From DAXETY01 sp051155755 (lineage in GTDB: Bacteria; Desulfobacterota; Desulfobacteria; Desulfobacterales; SG8-13), in contig DAXETY010000021.1 of the NCBI GenBank assembly GCA_051155755.1, positions 1 through 9,155 of the forward strand: 9,155 nt of DNA. Direction: 5' to 3'. Position numbers and translations under genes: made by a program. Shown here one piece after another: positions 1 through 6,492 of the stretch. The notes below the pieces were generated by a model that worked only from the letters and a program-made list of their open reading frames with translations, made no database searches and was not told the origin of the DNA. The first letter of the stretch is position 1. Every line of letters begins with the position of its first letter.

Positions 1-2364
1 CAGAATCGAATCCAGGCCGAAACCTGGACGTACGATTCACAGAATACCGCTCACAAACAACTGCTTTTGATGAGCAGCCTGAGGATTGTCGATCTGGCAA
101 ACGCCATTAAGGACAATCGGCTGGCATCCAGAAAGGTCGCCGATCATATTGAAATGCTGCAGCAGCAATTGGATTCGGCCTCGGTTTTCCTGCAGCGAAC
201 CAACGACCGCATCGAACTGGCCCGCAAGCAGCTTGGCGATATTCGGCAGTCGCAGCTGCCCGAAGAAAAGAGGCCGCAACTCGAGGCTGCCATGCAAAAG
301 CTGCTCGGAGTGCTCGCGGAACAAAAACAGCTCAGGGAACGCTATGTAAATGTTTACGAACAAATGCAGGACCGGATGACCGCCGCTCTGGAAACCAAGA
401 ACGAGCTCGGCCAAAAACTGGCGGCCGAGCTGGAAAGTCTGAAAACGGCCTTGCTTTTTAAGCGACTGAATACGTTCCAGGATGTAAGCGGCAAGGCGTT
501 TTTGGAGGATATCCGATTTTTCTTCAACCGCGTCGAATCGATCTTCCGGCCCGCGACATGGATCGCGCTGTGGGAACAGATAAAAACTTCTGGATTCGAG
601 TTTTGGATCGTGTTTCTGGCGGCACTGGCAATGATCGTCCTGCTGCCGGGTCGCTGCCGGCATTTCCTGAGGCGAATCGAAGAGCGATATGATGAAACCC
701 AGCGACACTATCGCCGGATGATCGTGTTTCTGCTGCGGCGCACCCTGGTCCACACCGGCCTGACCCTGCTTTTCGGCGTTTACAGTTCCTTGCAGTTTTC
801 GCTCATCGATATCGGTCTGCCACGATTTTTATTCCTCAGCCTCCTCGTCGTACTGGTCACGCGCTGGGGCATGGATTTCCTCGAAAACGGATTGCCGGGT
901 CAACCGACACGCTTGCAGCGATTCGTATCGCTTCATCTGAAACGGTTTTTCAAAATTTTCCGCGTGGTGGTGATTGTCATCCTCGCCATGCTGCTTGTTG
1001 CAGGCAGGGACAACATTCTGCCCCGAATGAGCTGGCTTCTTTTTTCGGCGGCTTTGCTAGCCTCGGCAGTCGTCTTCTGGCGGAAAATGAAGACGATCCT
1101 TGCGGAGCGGGCCCGCGACGGACAGTCAATCCCCGTTCCGAGAAAGACCGCGCTGATCAAATGGTGGGTTTACATCTTCTTTGGAGGAACCCTGATCCTG
1201 AATCTGCTCGGCTACGGCATTCTGGCAGATCAATGGTTTCGGGCCTGGACCCAGACCGTGGTTCTGATGTTCTGGGCATGGCTCGGCTTGAATGGCATCC
1301 GGGAGTGGCGCCGTGATTTTCGGGCCCAGATGGACGCAGTGGAAGCAGAAAAGCCGACGGCCGGTGCCGATCATTGGCGCTGGTCCCTGATCCAGGTAGC
1401 CAGGACCGTTTGGTTGATCGTACTGGCGGGAGGTATTCTCTGGATCTGGGATCCTTCGGGTTTTATCTGGCCCAAACTCAGACATTTTTTCGGTGCAACC
1501 CTATCGGTCGGCAGCCTGAACCTCAGTATCAACGGCATCGTGCTGGCCACTGTCGTCATTTTCATCACCCATCTGGCCGTGCGCATCGGAAGGAGATCAC
1601 TAAAGGAAAAAATCCTGGACAAGCGGCCGTTGGAACCCGGACTCAAAGATTCGATTCTCACCATTACGAGCTATCTTGGGTGGGGTCTGGGCCTGATACT
1701 GGCGCTGGGTGTGGTGGGGGTCAATGCCACCTCGCTGGCGGTGATTTTCGGTGCGCTGAGCATCGGGATCGGCTTCGGATTGCAGAACATCTTCAACAAT
1801 TTTATCAGCGGCCTGATCCTGCTGTTCGAAAGGCCGATTCAGGTGGGCGATTATGTCGAAGTCGGTGGACTGTGGGCCGAGGTGAAAAAGATCAACGTGC
1901 GCGCCACTGTTGTACAGACCTTCGACAACGCCTCGGTGATCATCCCCAACGCCGAATTCATCAGCCAGCAGGTGACCAACTGGAGCTTCAAAGACAAGCG
2001 CATGCGTCGCAACATCGAAATCGGGGTGGCCTACGGATCGGACATCGACCTGGTGGAAAAAACGTTGCTGGAAATTGCTCAAACCATACCGAATGTTTTA
2101 AAATTTCCGCGTCCGGATGTGCTTTTCATCGATCATGCCGACAGTGCCCTGGTCTTTCGGCTGCGCATCTGGGCCAATGTCGACGATTACTGGACGGTGC
2201 CGAGCCGGATTCGCCACGACATCGATCGGCGCTTCCGCGAACTGGACATCGAAATCGCCTTCCCGCAAAGGGATATCCACATCCGCACGATGCCGCGTGA
2301 AACCGCCCGGGTCGATTCCGTCGGCAGTTCGAGTCCGACACCGCCCATCGAACAGGAGTCATAA
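1..2364 (+). CDS. Large MscS-family mechanosensitive channel (5' end outside window)
   Basis: The frame is open from the first base with no start codon clearly favoured, so the gene probably begins upstream; the in-window TTG (67) and ATG (70) lack a convincing Shine-Dalgarno site. Seen: an N-terminal Gln/Leu/Glu-rich coiled-coil stretch (to about base 500), then about ten or eleven hydrophobic segments between bases 600 and 1850. A C-terminal MscS domain follows from about 1640, with the Gly/Ala-rich pore helix (GALSIGIGFGLQNIFNNF), then FERPIQVGDYVEVGG of the beta domain, IIPNAEF, and a C-terminal alpha/beta domain. Known: proteins with this build (MscK, YjeP/MscM) sit in the inner membrane, carry a periplasmic coiled-coil region, and release solutes when membrane tension rises after hypo-osmotic shock. 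Inferred: the same role here. The gene converges on the lpxR-type gene, 240 bases away. No charged cytoplasmic regulatory domain is visible. Certain for the MscS domain, less so for the exact subfamily. Confidence 0.95.
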   Translation, partial: QNRIQAETWTYDSQNTAHKQLLLMSSLRIVDLANAIKDNRLASRKVADHIEMLQQQLDSASVFLQRTNDRIELARKQLGDIRQSQLPEEKRPQLEAAMQKLLGVLAEQKQLRERYVNVYEQMQDRMTAALETKNELGQKLAAELESLKTALLFKRLNTFQDVSGKAFLEDIRFFFNRVESIFRPATWIALWEQIKTSGFEFWIVFLAALAMIVLLPGRCRHFLRRIEERYDETQRHYRRMIVFLLRRTLVHTGLTLLFGVYSSLQFSLIDIGLPRFLFLSLLVVLVTRWGMDFLENGLPGQPTRLQRFVSLHLKRFFKIFRVVVIVILAMLLVAGRDNILPRMSWLLFSAALLASAVVFWRKMKTILAERARDGQSIPVPRKTALIKWWVYIFFGGTLILNLLGYGILADQWFRAWTQTVVLMFWAWLGLNGIREWRRDFRAQMDAVEAEKPTAGADHWRWSLIQVARTVWLIVLAGGILWIWDPSGFIWPKLRHFFGATLSVGSLNLSINGIVLATVVIFITHLAVRIGRRSLKEKILDKRPLEPGLKDSILTITSYLGWGLGLILALGVVGVNATSLAVIFGALSIGIGFGLQNIFNNFISGLILLFERPIQVGDYVEVGGLWAEVKKINVRATVVQTFDNASVIIPNAEFISQQVTNWSFKDKRMRRNIEIGVAYGSDIDLVEKTLLEIAQTIPNVLKFPRPDVLFIDHADSALVFRLRIWANVDDYWTVPSRIRHDIDRRFRELDIEIAFPQRDIHIRTMPRETARVDSVGSSSPTPPIEQES

Positions 2365-2604
2365 CATTTTACCGGGCCGGCGAGTGTCGCTTCAACATCC
2401 GGACTTCTCCGGTTCGCCAACACCTTTGGTATACCGAATGGACTCCATTTTGTGGCAGTCTGTCAAGGGGCGTTTCAAAATGCGTCGAAATTTTTCTCGG
2501 CCTCGTTCAATGAGGATGCGACGTCATTCATTTGGAAATATTCCGAAACCAGTGTACGACCTTTGCAGGCTTGGATTTTATGTAAAACCCCGGCATGATC
2601 GGTG
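2365..2604. other. Convergent intergenic region, no gene seen
   Basis: This gap separates two genes that end towards each other. No open frame here has a ribosome-binding site. There is only a 4-bp CCGG/CCGG stem near 2399-2412 and no hairpin followed by a T tract, so no rho-independent terminator can be called for either gene. Confidence 0.5.
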
Positions 2605-3678
2605 TCAGAAGGTTACCGCAATACTGACCGAGCCGAAAAACTGCCCTTCCTCTTGGCCGTCGAATTCCTTGGTGCGATAGACGTGCGTGTAGGTAAGTTT
2701 CAGGCGTTTATACACCACGCTGATTCCGGATGAGAGGTCTGCAACGAAACATTTCTTGTCGACGCTGTGGCTGTCGCGCCAGGTGTTTCCGTCCAGAAAA
2801 ATGTTGCGGGCCACCGCCCGGCCGTCTACACCGGCAAAGACCGTCACTCCGAAGTCCGCATCGGAGCTGACCCTGGGATCTCGCATCCCCACCGGAGCGG
2901 AAGTCCCGCCGCCGGGACGAATCAGGGATGTGCCGAAATCGGCGGCAAGGTTGTAGCCGAATCGAATTTCACCACCCAGATTGGCATAGGTGAGCACATT
3001 GCCGAGCGTGATGCCGGCATGGGGAATGACATCGTAGGCAAAATCGCCACCGACCGGATTTCGAATCACGCGCCAGAACCGCTGCCAGGTCAGCATCAGC
3101 CCGGGTTCGTCTTTTAATTGATTGTCCCAACCCCGGGGCTCTTCATCGTTTAACCATTCGTGGAATATTTTTTGCGACTCTTCGGCCAGAGAAGACGGTC
3201 CGACGACACCCAAGCTGAGTTCCAACGTGGTTAGCAGGTTGAAATCCTTGCCGTGCAGAGCTCCCGCCAGGTAGGTCCAGCCGGCGTAGGGCCGATCGTC
3301 TTCGATCAGCTCCTCTTCAGCAATATCCCGGGGGGTATAGATGTTCTGCCCGAGAGAAACGGCCAGATTATGCAGAAACCCCTTCCGATCCAGGCCGGGT
3401 GTGATTTCCACGATCCCGCGCGCCCATCCCGGAAGCCCCCGCTCGTCGCTGTATTTTTCCAGATCCTTGGAAATCCAGGATAACTTGACGGCATTGGTGT
3501 AATGTCTGTCGGTCCCGGCGAAGGTGTCGTTTTCCAGGTAAAAGATAAATGTCGACCGATTTTCAACCGAAGGGGAAGCGTCCGCAGACGCCGCAGTCGT
3601 TGAAAACGGAAATGCCGGGAGAACCAGCAGCCAGAAAACGATTACAGGATTCAATATCGATCGGTTCTTTGAGCCCAC
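2605..3678 (-). CDS. lpxR: LpxR-family (DUF2219) outer-membrane lipid A deacylase
   Basis: A 357-residue protein with an N-terminal signal peptide (hydrophobic PVIVFWLLVLPAFPFSTTAA, cleavage near residue 30) and a C-terminal phenylalanine after alternating beta residues (SVSIAVTF), as expected for an outer-membrane beta-barrel. Family marks: FYLENDTFAGTDRHYTN (E49, N50, D51), DDRPYAGW (about 127-134) and the segment with H173 and E179. Known: Salmonella LpxR removes the 3'-acyloxyacyl group of lipid A and uses an Asn-Asp pair plus a His and a Glu six residues apart; N50-D51 and H173...E179 match this pattern. Start: GTG at 3678, preceded by AGGAG eight bases upstream. The leader carries a DUF1328 remnant, and lipoprotein copy A ends 132 bases upstream on the same strand, so co-transcription is likely. 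Family assignment is strong; activity on this organism's own lipid A is inferred. Confidence 0.9.
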   Translation of the reverse strand: MGSKNRSILNPVIVFWLLVLPAFPFSTTAASADASPSVENRSTFIFYLENDTFAGTDRHYTNAVKLSWISKDLEKYSDERGLPGWARGIVEITPGLDRKGFLHNLAVSLGQNIYTPRDIAEEELIEDDRPYAGWTYLAGALHGKDFNLLTTLELSLGVVGPSSLAEESQKIFHEWLNDEEPRGWDNQLKDEPGLMLTWQRFWRVIRNPVGGDFAYDVIPHAGITLGNVLTYANLGGEIRFGYNLAADFGTSLIRPGGGTSAPVGMRDPRVSSDADFGVTVFAGVDGRAVARNIFLDGNTWRDSHSVDKKCFVADLSSGISVVYKRLKLTYTHVYRTKEFDGQEEGQFFGSVSIAVTF

Positions 3679-3736
3679 TGCCAGTGCTCCTGTAGTTTAT
3701 TTCGGATATTGCAGTATTGGCAGGAATGATTCCTTG

Positions 3737-3811
3737 CGCAGGAGGTCTCCTTCCGACCCGCGCAAAAATCACGGCCGGGATCAGTCCAACGACAAAAAGA
3801 ATCGAGGCAAT
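3737..3811 (-). pseudogene. Decayed 3' fragment of a DUF1328 (YtjA-type) membrane peptide gene
   Basis: Read on the minus strand from 3811, 25 codons give IASILFVVGLIPAVIFARVG followed by RRPPA. This matches residues 30-54 of the intact DUF1328 protein at 7273-7437 at 21 of 25 positions. The first 29 codons are missing: the similarity begins inside the TAA stop of lipoprotein copy A. The family's stop after RRPPA is also lost, and the frame runs on into lpxR until 3563. Pro and Arg replace Leu and Phe in what is a membrane helix in the intact copy, which fits loss of selection. No start codon with a ribosome-binding site exists for this frame. Confidence 0.8.
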
Positions 3812-3972
3812 TACTCATCTTTTTCTTCTTCATAGCCTTCTTCAAATTCCTCGGCGCCCTCCTCCACCTCTTCAGCGGCTTCTCCGGTAACCTCACCCAT
3901 CGTATGACAACTGGTGAGAAATCCAAAAGAGAGCACGCCGATCATCAGTGCAGCCAGAATCTTTTTGAGCAT
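3811..3972 (-). CDS. Tiny Glu-rich lipoprotein, copy A (53 aa)
   Basis: The protein has a short Lys-containing start (MLKK), a hydrophobic core and the lipobox LTSC, with the lipidated cysteine at residue 22. The mature part is only 32 residues (GEVTGEAAEEVEEGAEEFEE and on to KDE), very acidic and predicted as one amphipathic helix. The residue after the cysteine is His, not Asp, so outer-membrane sorting by Lol is expected. Start: ATG at 3972 with GGGAGG seven bases upstream; an in-frame ATG at 4101 would bury the signal peptide and the promoter element and is rejected. It is 38/53 identical to copy B (7637-7798) and shares its upstream element. Downstream lie the DUF1328 remnant and lpxR. 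Small size and lipobox recall entericidins, but the mature sequence is different and acidic. Function unknown; an envelope-stress role is inferred from neighbours. Confidence 0.85.
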   Translation of the reverse strand: MLKKILAALMIGVLSFGFLTSCHTMGEVTGEAAEEVEEGAEEFEEGYEEEKDE

Positions 3973-4034
3973 ATCTTTGCCTCCCTTATCGGGTTGATAG
4001 ATCTCATTACGGAGATCATGAGTGATTCCGAATA

Positions 4035-4073
4035 GAACCGATATGGGGGATTTTGCGTATATTGAGTCAACAA
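4035..4073 (-). promoter_or_regulatory. Duplicated 39-bp upstream element of lipoprotein copy A
   Basis: In the sense of the lipoprotein the element reads TTGTTGACTCAATATAC, then eight unconserved bases, then CCCCATATCGGTTC. The same two blocks, with one change in each, occur at 7861-7899. Both copies lie 63 bp from their start codon. TTGACT resembles a -35 box, but the best -10 inside the conserved part is weak (CATATC at 19 bp). TATACG in the first block is an alternative -10. It is therefore either a non-standard promoter or an activator site plus promoter. Confidence 0.65.
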
Positions 4074-4426
4074 CCACCCGCAAAACAGGTGGCTTCTTCA
4101 TTTTCGCATCGACATCTACGGTGCCAGAGGGCTTTCCGCAGCGGACCTTACGAGACCGGTTTCACCGGCACTCCCACCTCCACCAATGCTCAATTCAGGC
4201 CCCCCCGATTACCTGGCCATATTCATGAAGATGTGTGATGAGAGCCGGCTCCTACGAACCCTCAGTGTTTCGGATGATCCGATTCCGCTCCCTGAATACA
4301 GGCAACCCCCCATCCAAATTCGGACGGAAATCGCTTATGTATTGAATGAAAAAAGATTTTTCCGAGAATTTACATTGCTTTTTTAGCAAAGCGTTGATCA
4401 CCCCAACCGATGAAAGGAGGCGCTCA
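4074..4426. other. Intergenic region between divergent small genes
   Basis: About 350 bases with no supported gene. It should hold the promoter of the small gene starting at 4427. I see TTGAAT at 4342-4347 but no convincing -10 at the right spacing. A 13-nt palindrome, TCGGATGATCCGA, lies at 4270-4282, and a T-rich mini-hairpin (TTGCT / AGCAA) at 4375-4389. The few open frames here lack ribosome-binding sites. Confidence 0.4.
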
Positions 4427-4588
4427 GTGCCGACCGAAATGAAAGATGAAGACAAAGGCGGAGAGGACCGCGTCAAAAAAATGAAAGAAGAACAGCAAAA
4501 AGAAATGGAAAAAAAGGGCCCGGATGAAGTGGGCAAATACCCCGAAGCCGAAGGAGAAACGAAAAAGGACGTTCCGCCGGGCACCTAA
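4427..4588 (+). CDS. Small highly charged hydrophilic protein (53 aa)
   Basis: The GTG at 4427 is preceded by a near-perfect AAAGGAGG six bases upstream, which decides this start over the ATG at 4346 in the same frame; the extra 27 residues from 4346 look like non-coding translation. The product has no hydrophobic segment and no cysteine. Nearly all residues are charged or small (DEDKGGEDRVKKMKEEQQKE, then GPDEVGKYPEAEGETKKDVP), so it is predicted helical or disordered and cytoplasmic. It is followed 35 bases later by a strong terminator and so forms a single-gene transcription unit. I do not recognise a family. The composition resembles small stress-induced hydrophilic proteins, but no diagnostic motif is present. 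Confidence 0.7.
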   Translation: MPTEMKDEDKGGEDRVKKMKEEQQKEMEKKGPDEVGKYPEAEGETKKDVPPGT

Positions 4589-4623
4589 TGGCGGATGTGC
4601 GGAGTTCTTGTAATGAGAAATCG

Positions 4624-4659
4624 ATCAGCCGGACCGTAAATTTCGGTCCGGCTGATTTT
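4624..4659 (+). terminator. Rho-independent terminator of the small hydrophilic gene
   Basis: ATCAGCCGGACCG (4624-4636) pairs perfectly with CGGTCCGGCTGAT (4644-4656): 13 bp, GC-rich, with a 7-nt loop, followed by a short T run. It lies 35 bases after the stop at 4588 in the same direction. It also has A residues on its left side (GAGAAA), but there is no minus-strand gene upstream for it to serve. Confidence 0.9.
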
Positions 4660-4716
4660 CAGTCAATTACCCTGAGCTTCCAACGATTGGCGATTTGCGA
4701 GTGGAGGTCTCCAAAC

Positions 4717-4812
4717 ATGTCGCCGGTGCTTGATTTTAAAAGTGCCGAGGGACATAAGCTGAGTCTTCTGAATCGAGGCATTTTGGAAAAGGTTTGGATC
4801 TGTAAGAAATGA
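4717..4812 (+). CDS. Possible 31-residue ORF with good ribosome-binding site
   Basis: ATG at 4717 is preceded by GTGGAGGT (GGAGGT eight bases upstream). The frame gives MSPVLDFKSAEGHKLSLLNR and eleven further residues ending in CKK. It lies between the terminator at 4659 and the VapBC promoter. There is no recognised family, no membrane segment and no paralogue in the window. It may equally be chance in an intergenic region, so treat it as tentative. Confidence 0.2.
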   Translation: MSPVLDFKSAEGHKLSLLNRGILEKVWICKK

Positions 4813-4884
4813 TGCGACCGCCGCAGGCAGAAATTAACCACAGTCAATGGATAGCGTGCCTCTCATAAGATATCGGCAAAACAG

Positions 4885-4922
4885 TTGACATACTGATGCG
4901 TTATTGTTATGTATTGATGCAT
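4885..4922 (+). promoter_or_regulatory. Promoter and likely autoregulatory operator of the vapBC pair
   Basis: TTGACA (4885-4890), a 17-bp spacer and TATGTA (4908-4913) with an upstream TG (4905-4906) form a plausible extended -10 promoter. Transcription would begin within a base or two of the ATG at 4921, predicting a leaderless mRNA; indeed no Shine-Dalgarno site precedes this ATG. Two related 11-mers, TACTGATGCGT (4891-4901) and TATTGATGCAT (4912-4922), flank the -10 box 21 bp apart. This would suit binding by a ribbon-helix-helix antitoxin. Confidence 0.55.
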
Positions 4923-5160
4923 GAGAACGACTATAAGAATAAATGACGAGCTATTGAAACGGGCCAAAAAACGCGCTGCAGATGAGGGACGCACCCTGAC
5001 ATCGCTGGTCGAGGACGGCTTGGTGCTCGTGCTTTCCAAAGCGAAAACAGGCCGCCGCAAAAGGATTGAATTGCCGGTATCCCAAGCCGCCGGCGGCGTC
5101 CTTCCAGGGGTCGACCTGAACCGCTCCAGTGACCTGGAGGAGGTTATGAACGCACCGTGA
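4921..5160 (+). CDS. vapB: Ribbon-helix-helix antitoxin, VapB type
   Basis: A 79-residue protein opening with MRTTIRINDELLKRAKKRAA, then DEGRTLTSLVEDGL: a classic short beta strand plus two helices of a ribbon-helix-helix DNA-binding domain (residues 1-35). The C-terminal half is basic (KTGRRKRIELP), then Gly- and Ala-rich, with a final acidic helix (DLEEVMN). Known: such antitoxins bind their toxin through the flexible C-terminal part and repress their own promoter as dimers. The stop overlaps the toxin start by 4 bp (GTGA), so translation is probably coupled. The ATG at 4921 is chosen because the RHH strand starts right there, although no ribosome-binding site precedes it. Confidence 0.88.
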   Translation: MRTTIRINDELLKRAKKRAADEGRTLTSLVEDGLVLVLSKAKTGRRKRIELPVSQAAGGVLPGVDLNRSSDLEEVMNAP

Positions 5161-5582
5161 TACTGCCCGACGTCAACATCCTCGTACATGCTTTCCGATC
5201 GGACACCTCCGATCATGAGATGTGTCGGAGCTGGCTTGACGGTGTGGTCAATGGCGACGCACGTTACGGTATGGCACCCCAGGTCCTGAGCGGTGTGATC
5301 CGCATCATTACCCATCCCAAAGTATTTGCGATGCCCAGTCGATTGGAGGAAGCTGTTCGGTTCTGTGACCTGCTCCTCGAGCAACCTCACTGCTTAATCA
5401 TTCAACCGGGTGAGCGCCACTGGAACATTTTTAAGCGACTATGTGCGGAAGCGGATGCACGTGGCAACCTGGTACCGGACGCTTGGTTTGCGGCACTGGC
5501 CATCGAGTCCGGTTGTGAATGGATTACGCTGGATCGCGATTATGCGAGATTTCCGGGTCTGCAATGGCGTCTGCCGGCATAA
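5157..5582 (+). CDS. vapC: PIN-domain ribonuclease toxin, VapC type
   Basis: A 141-residue PIN-domain protein of the type common among mycobacterial VapC toxins. Acidic residues seen: D5 in LPDVN, E21 after the SDTSDH segment, D108 in GNLVPDAWFAALA, and D126/D128 in TLDRDYARFPGL. Known: PIN toxins use these acids to bind Mg/Mn and cut RNA, often tRNA or rRNA; the antitoxin blocks the site. The helix that carries a Glu in many VapC proteins reads PQVLSGVIRIITHP here, without the Glu. This appears typical of the subfamily, so inactivity is not implied. GTG start at 5157 overlaps the vapB stop; GGAGGAGG lies upstream inside vapB at a rather long 13-base spacing. The gene converges with the response regulator, 15 bases apart. 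The RNA target cannot be told from sequence. Confidence 0.9.
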   Translation: MILPDVNILVHAFRSDTSDHEMCRSWLDGVVNGDARYGMAPQVLSGVIRIITHPKVFAMPSRLEEAVRFCDLLLEQPHCLIIQPGERHWNIFKRLCAEADARGNLVPDAWFAALAIESGCEWITLDRDYARFPGLQWRLPA

Positions 5583-5597
5583 TGTAAAGTCATAATT

Positions 5598-6008
5598 TCA
5601 TTTCGAACCTTTTAAGCTTTGCCCGGCCTTGTGGAATATTGTGACGATCTCCTTGATGCCGCATGGTTTGATCAGCACCTTGTCCACAAGGCCCTCCCGA
5701 TACAGGCTATAGGCCGCTGGTGGATCGCCGCCGGTAATCAACAGAATGAAGGTTTCGGCATACGCATTTTTGATCCGGCGGGCCAGTTCCCGCCCGTCCA
5801 CTTCGGGCATCAGCAGGTCCATCAACACCACCGAAACCGGATGCTTTCTAAAAATCTGCCATGCAGCGGCTTCGTCTTTGGCCGTAGTCACTTGAAAACC
5901 CCGATGGCGCAGCAGCGATGCAATGGTCTCCCGAATCTCTTCGTCATCCTCGGCAACGAGTATTTCCCTATGACTCAGAACTGGAAGATACCGCCTTGTC
6001 GTAGGCAT
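5598..6008 (-). CDS. Single-domain response regulator (CheY-like receiver)
   Basis: A 136-residue protein made of one receiver domain only. Acid pocket E20-D21-D22 (ILVAEDDEE), phospho-acceptor D64 in VVLMDLLMPEVDG, switch T92 in LLITGGD and K114 in VLIKPCG are all present, so it should be phosphorylatable. No DNA-binding or enzymatic output domain follows; the last 15 residues are a short basic tail. Start: ATG 6008 is the only start codon before the first beta strand. It has no good ribosome-binding site and lies inside the end of the lipoprotein gene upstream (41-bp overlap), which suggests translational coupling. Known: lone receivers act as phosphate shuttles or bind target proteins. No kinase gene is in the window, so its partner is unknown. 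Confidence 0.9.
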   Translation of the reverse strand: MPTTRRYLPVLSHREILVAEDDEEIRETIASLLRHRGFQVTTAKDEAAAWQIFRKHPVSVVLMDLLMPEVDGRELARRIKNAYAETFILLITGGDPPAAYSLYREGLVDKVLIKPCGIKEIVTIFHKAGQSLKGSK

Positions 6009-6492
6009 CTTTTAAATCATCCATGGCCTGGTCCATTTCGGTTTTCACGCCCTCCCATCTTTCGGCACCGGATTGCTTCAGTTCCTCCAGTTTTTGGGCT
6101 GTAGCCGCCTTTTGTTCCTGCAGCCTGTCCATTGCGTTCTGGAACTCGGCTGTCGCTTGTTGGCCCAAAGCATCCGCCCTGGATTTCAGCTGCTCGATCT
6201 GGGTTTCCATCTGGCTGAGTTGCGCATCGATGCTTTCGCGATAGGCCTGCATCTCTTGTTGGGTGTACTCAACCGTGGTTTCGGCGGCTTCTTGAGTTTC
6301 CTGTTTCACGTCCTCTGCGGTAACATCGGTTTTCAGCTGACTGGGCTCCTGCGATTCTCCGCAGGCGATCAGCAACAGGGCCAAAAACCCCGCCGCCACA
6401 ACTGCTGCAATCCGCTCAAAGCCGGATGAACGATTTTGCTTCCCATGTCGATACCGATTGTCGCTTGTCCGGAATGAAAAGGTGAAATCCAT
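5968..6492 (-). CDS. Coiled-coil lipoprotein (174 aa)
   Basis: ATG at 6492 has AGGAGG five bases upstream. The first 28 residues form an unusually long polar and basic n-region, followed by a hydrophobic stretch (IAAVVAAGFLALLLIAC) with lipobox LIAC, lipidated cysteine C44. The mature protein is about 130 residues, rich in Glu, Gln, Lys and Ala, and almost entirely predicted coiled coil (for example YRESIDAQLSQMETQIEQLK and the QEKAATAQKLEELKQ segment). It has a Ser-rich tail (AVSSSSES) and no catalytic motif. Gly follows the cysteine, so outer-membrane sorting is likely. The 3' end overlaps the receiver-domain gene by 41 bp, making a two-gene operon. A 12-bp perfect inverted repeat lies about 60 bases upstream of the start. 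Function unknown; structural or stress-linked envelope lipoprotein is inferred. Confidence 0.85.
   Translation of the reverse strand: MDFTFSFRTSDNRYRHGKQNRSSGFERIAAVVAAGFLALLLIACGESQEPSQLKTDVTAEDVKQETQEAAETTVEYTQQEMQAYRESIDAQLSQMETQIEQLKSRADALGQQATAEFQNAMDRLQEQKAATAQKLEELKQSGAERWEGVKTEMDQAMDDLKDAYDKAVSSSSES

Noticed and set aside
37..2680. Long open frames overlapping the MscS gene on both strands (for example 37-753 minus, 1374-2300 plus, 1600-2082 minus)
   Set aside because: They are out-of-frame or antisense to a gene with clear family motifs, have no ribosome-binding sites, and show Arg/His/Gln-rich translations typical of shadows.
3811..4101. Longer 96-residue form of lipoprotein copy A starting at 4101
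   Set aside because: It would place 43 residues before the signal peptide and cover the shared upstream element; the ATG at 3972 has GGGAGG and aligns with copy B.
4270..4282. 13-nt palindrome TCGGATGATCCGA
   Set aside because: Too short to stand out from chance in 9 kb and not near a defined promoter.
4588..4812. 74-residue plus-strand frame beginning at the stop of the small hydrophilic gene
   Set aside because: It runs straight through the terminator hairpin at 4624-4659; only its last 31 codons have a ribosome-binding site and are listed as tentative.
4921..5582. vapBC as the sign of a mobile element or genomic island
   Set aside because: No transposase, integrase, tRNA gene or flanking repeats are visible around it; the pair alone is not proof of an element.
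5157..5582. VapC judged inactive because the usual helix Glu is missing (PQVLSGVIRI)
   Set aside because: As far as I recall, many proteins of this PIN subfamily lack that Glu, and the other acids (D5, E21, D108, D126, D128) are present.
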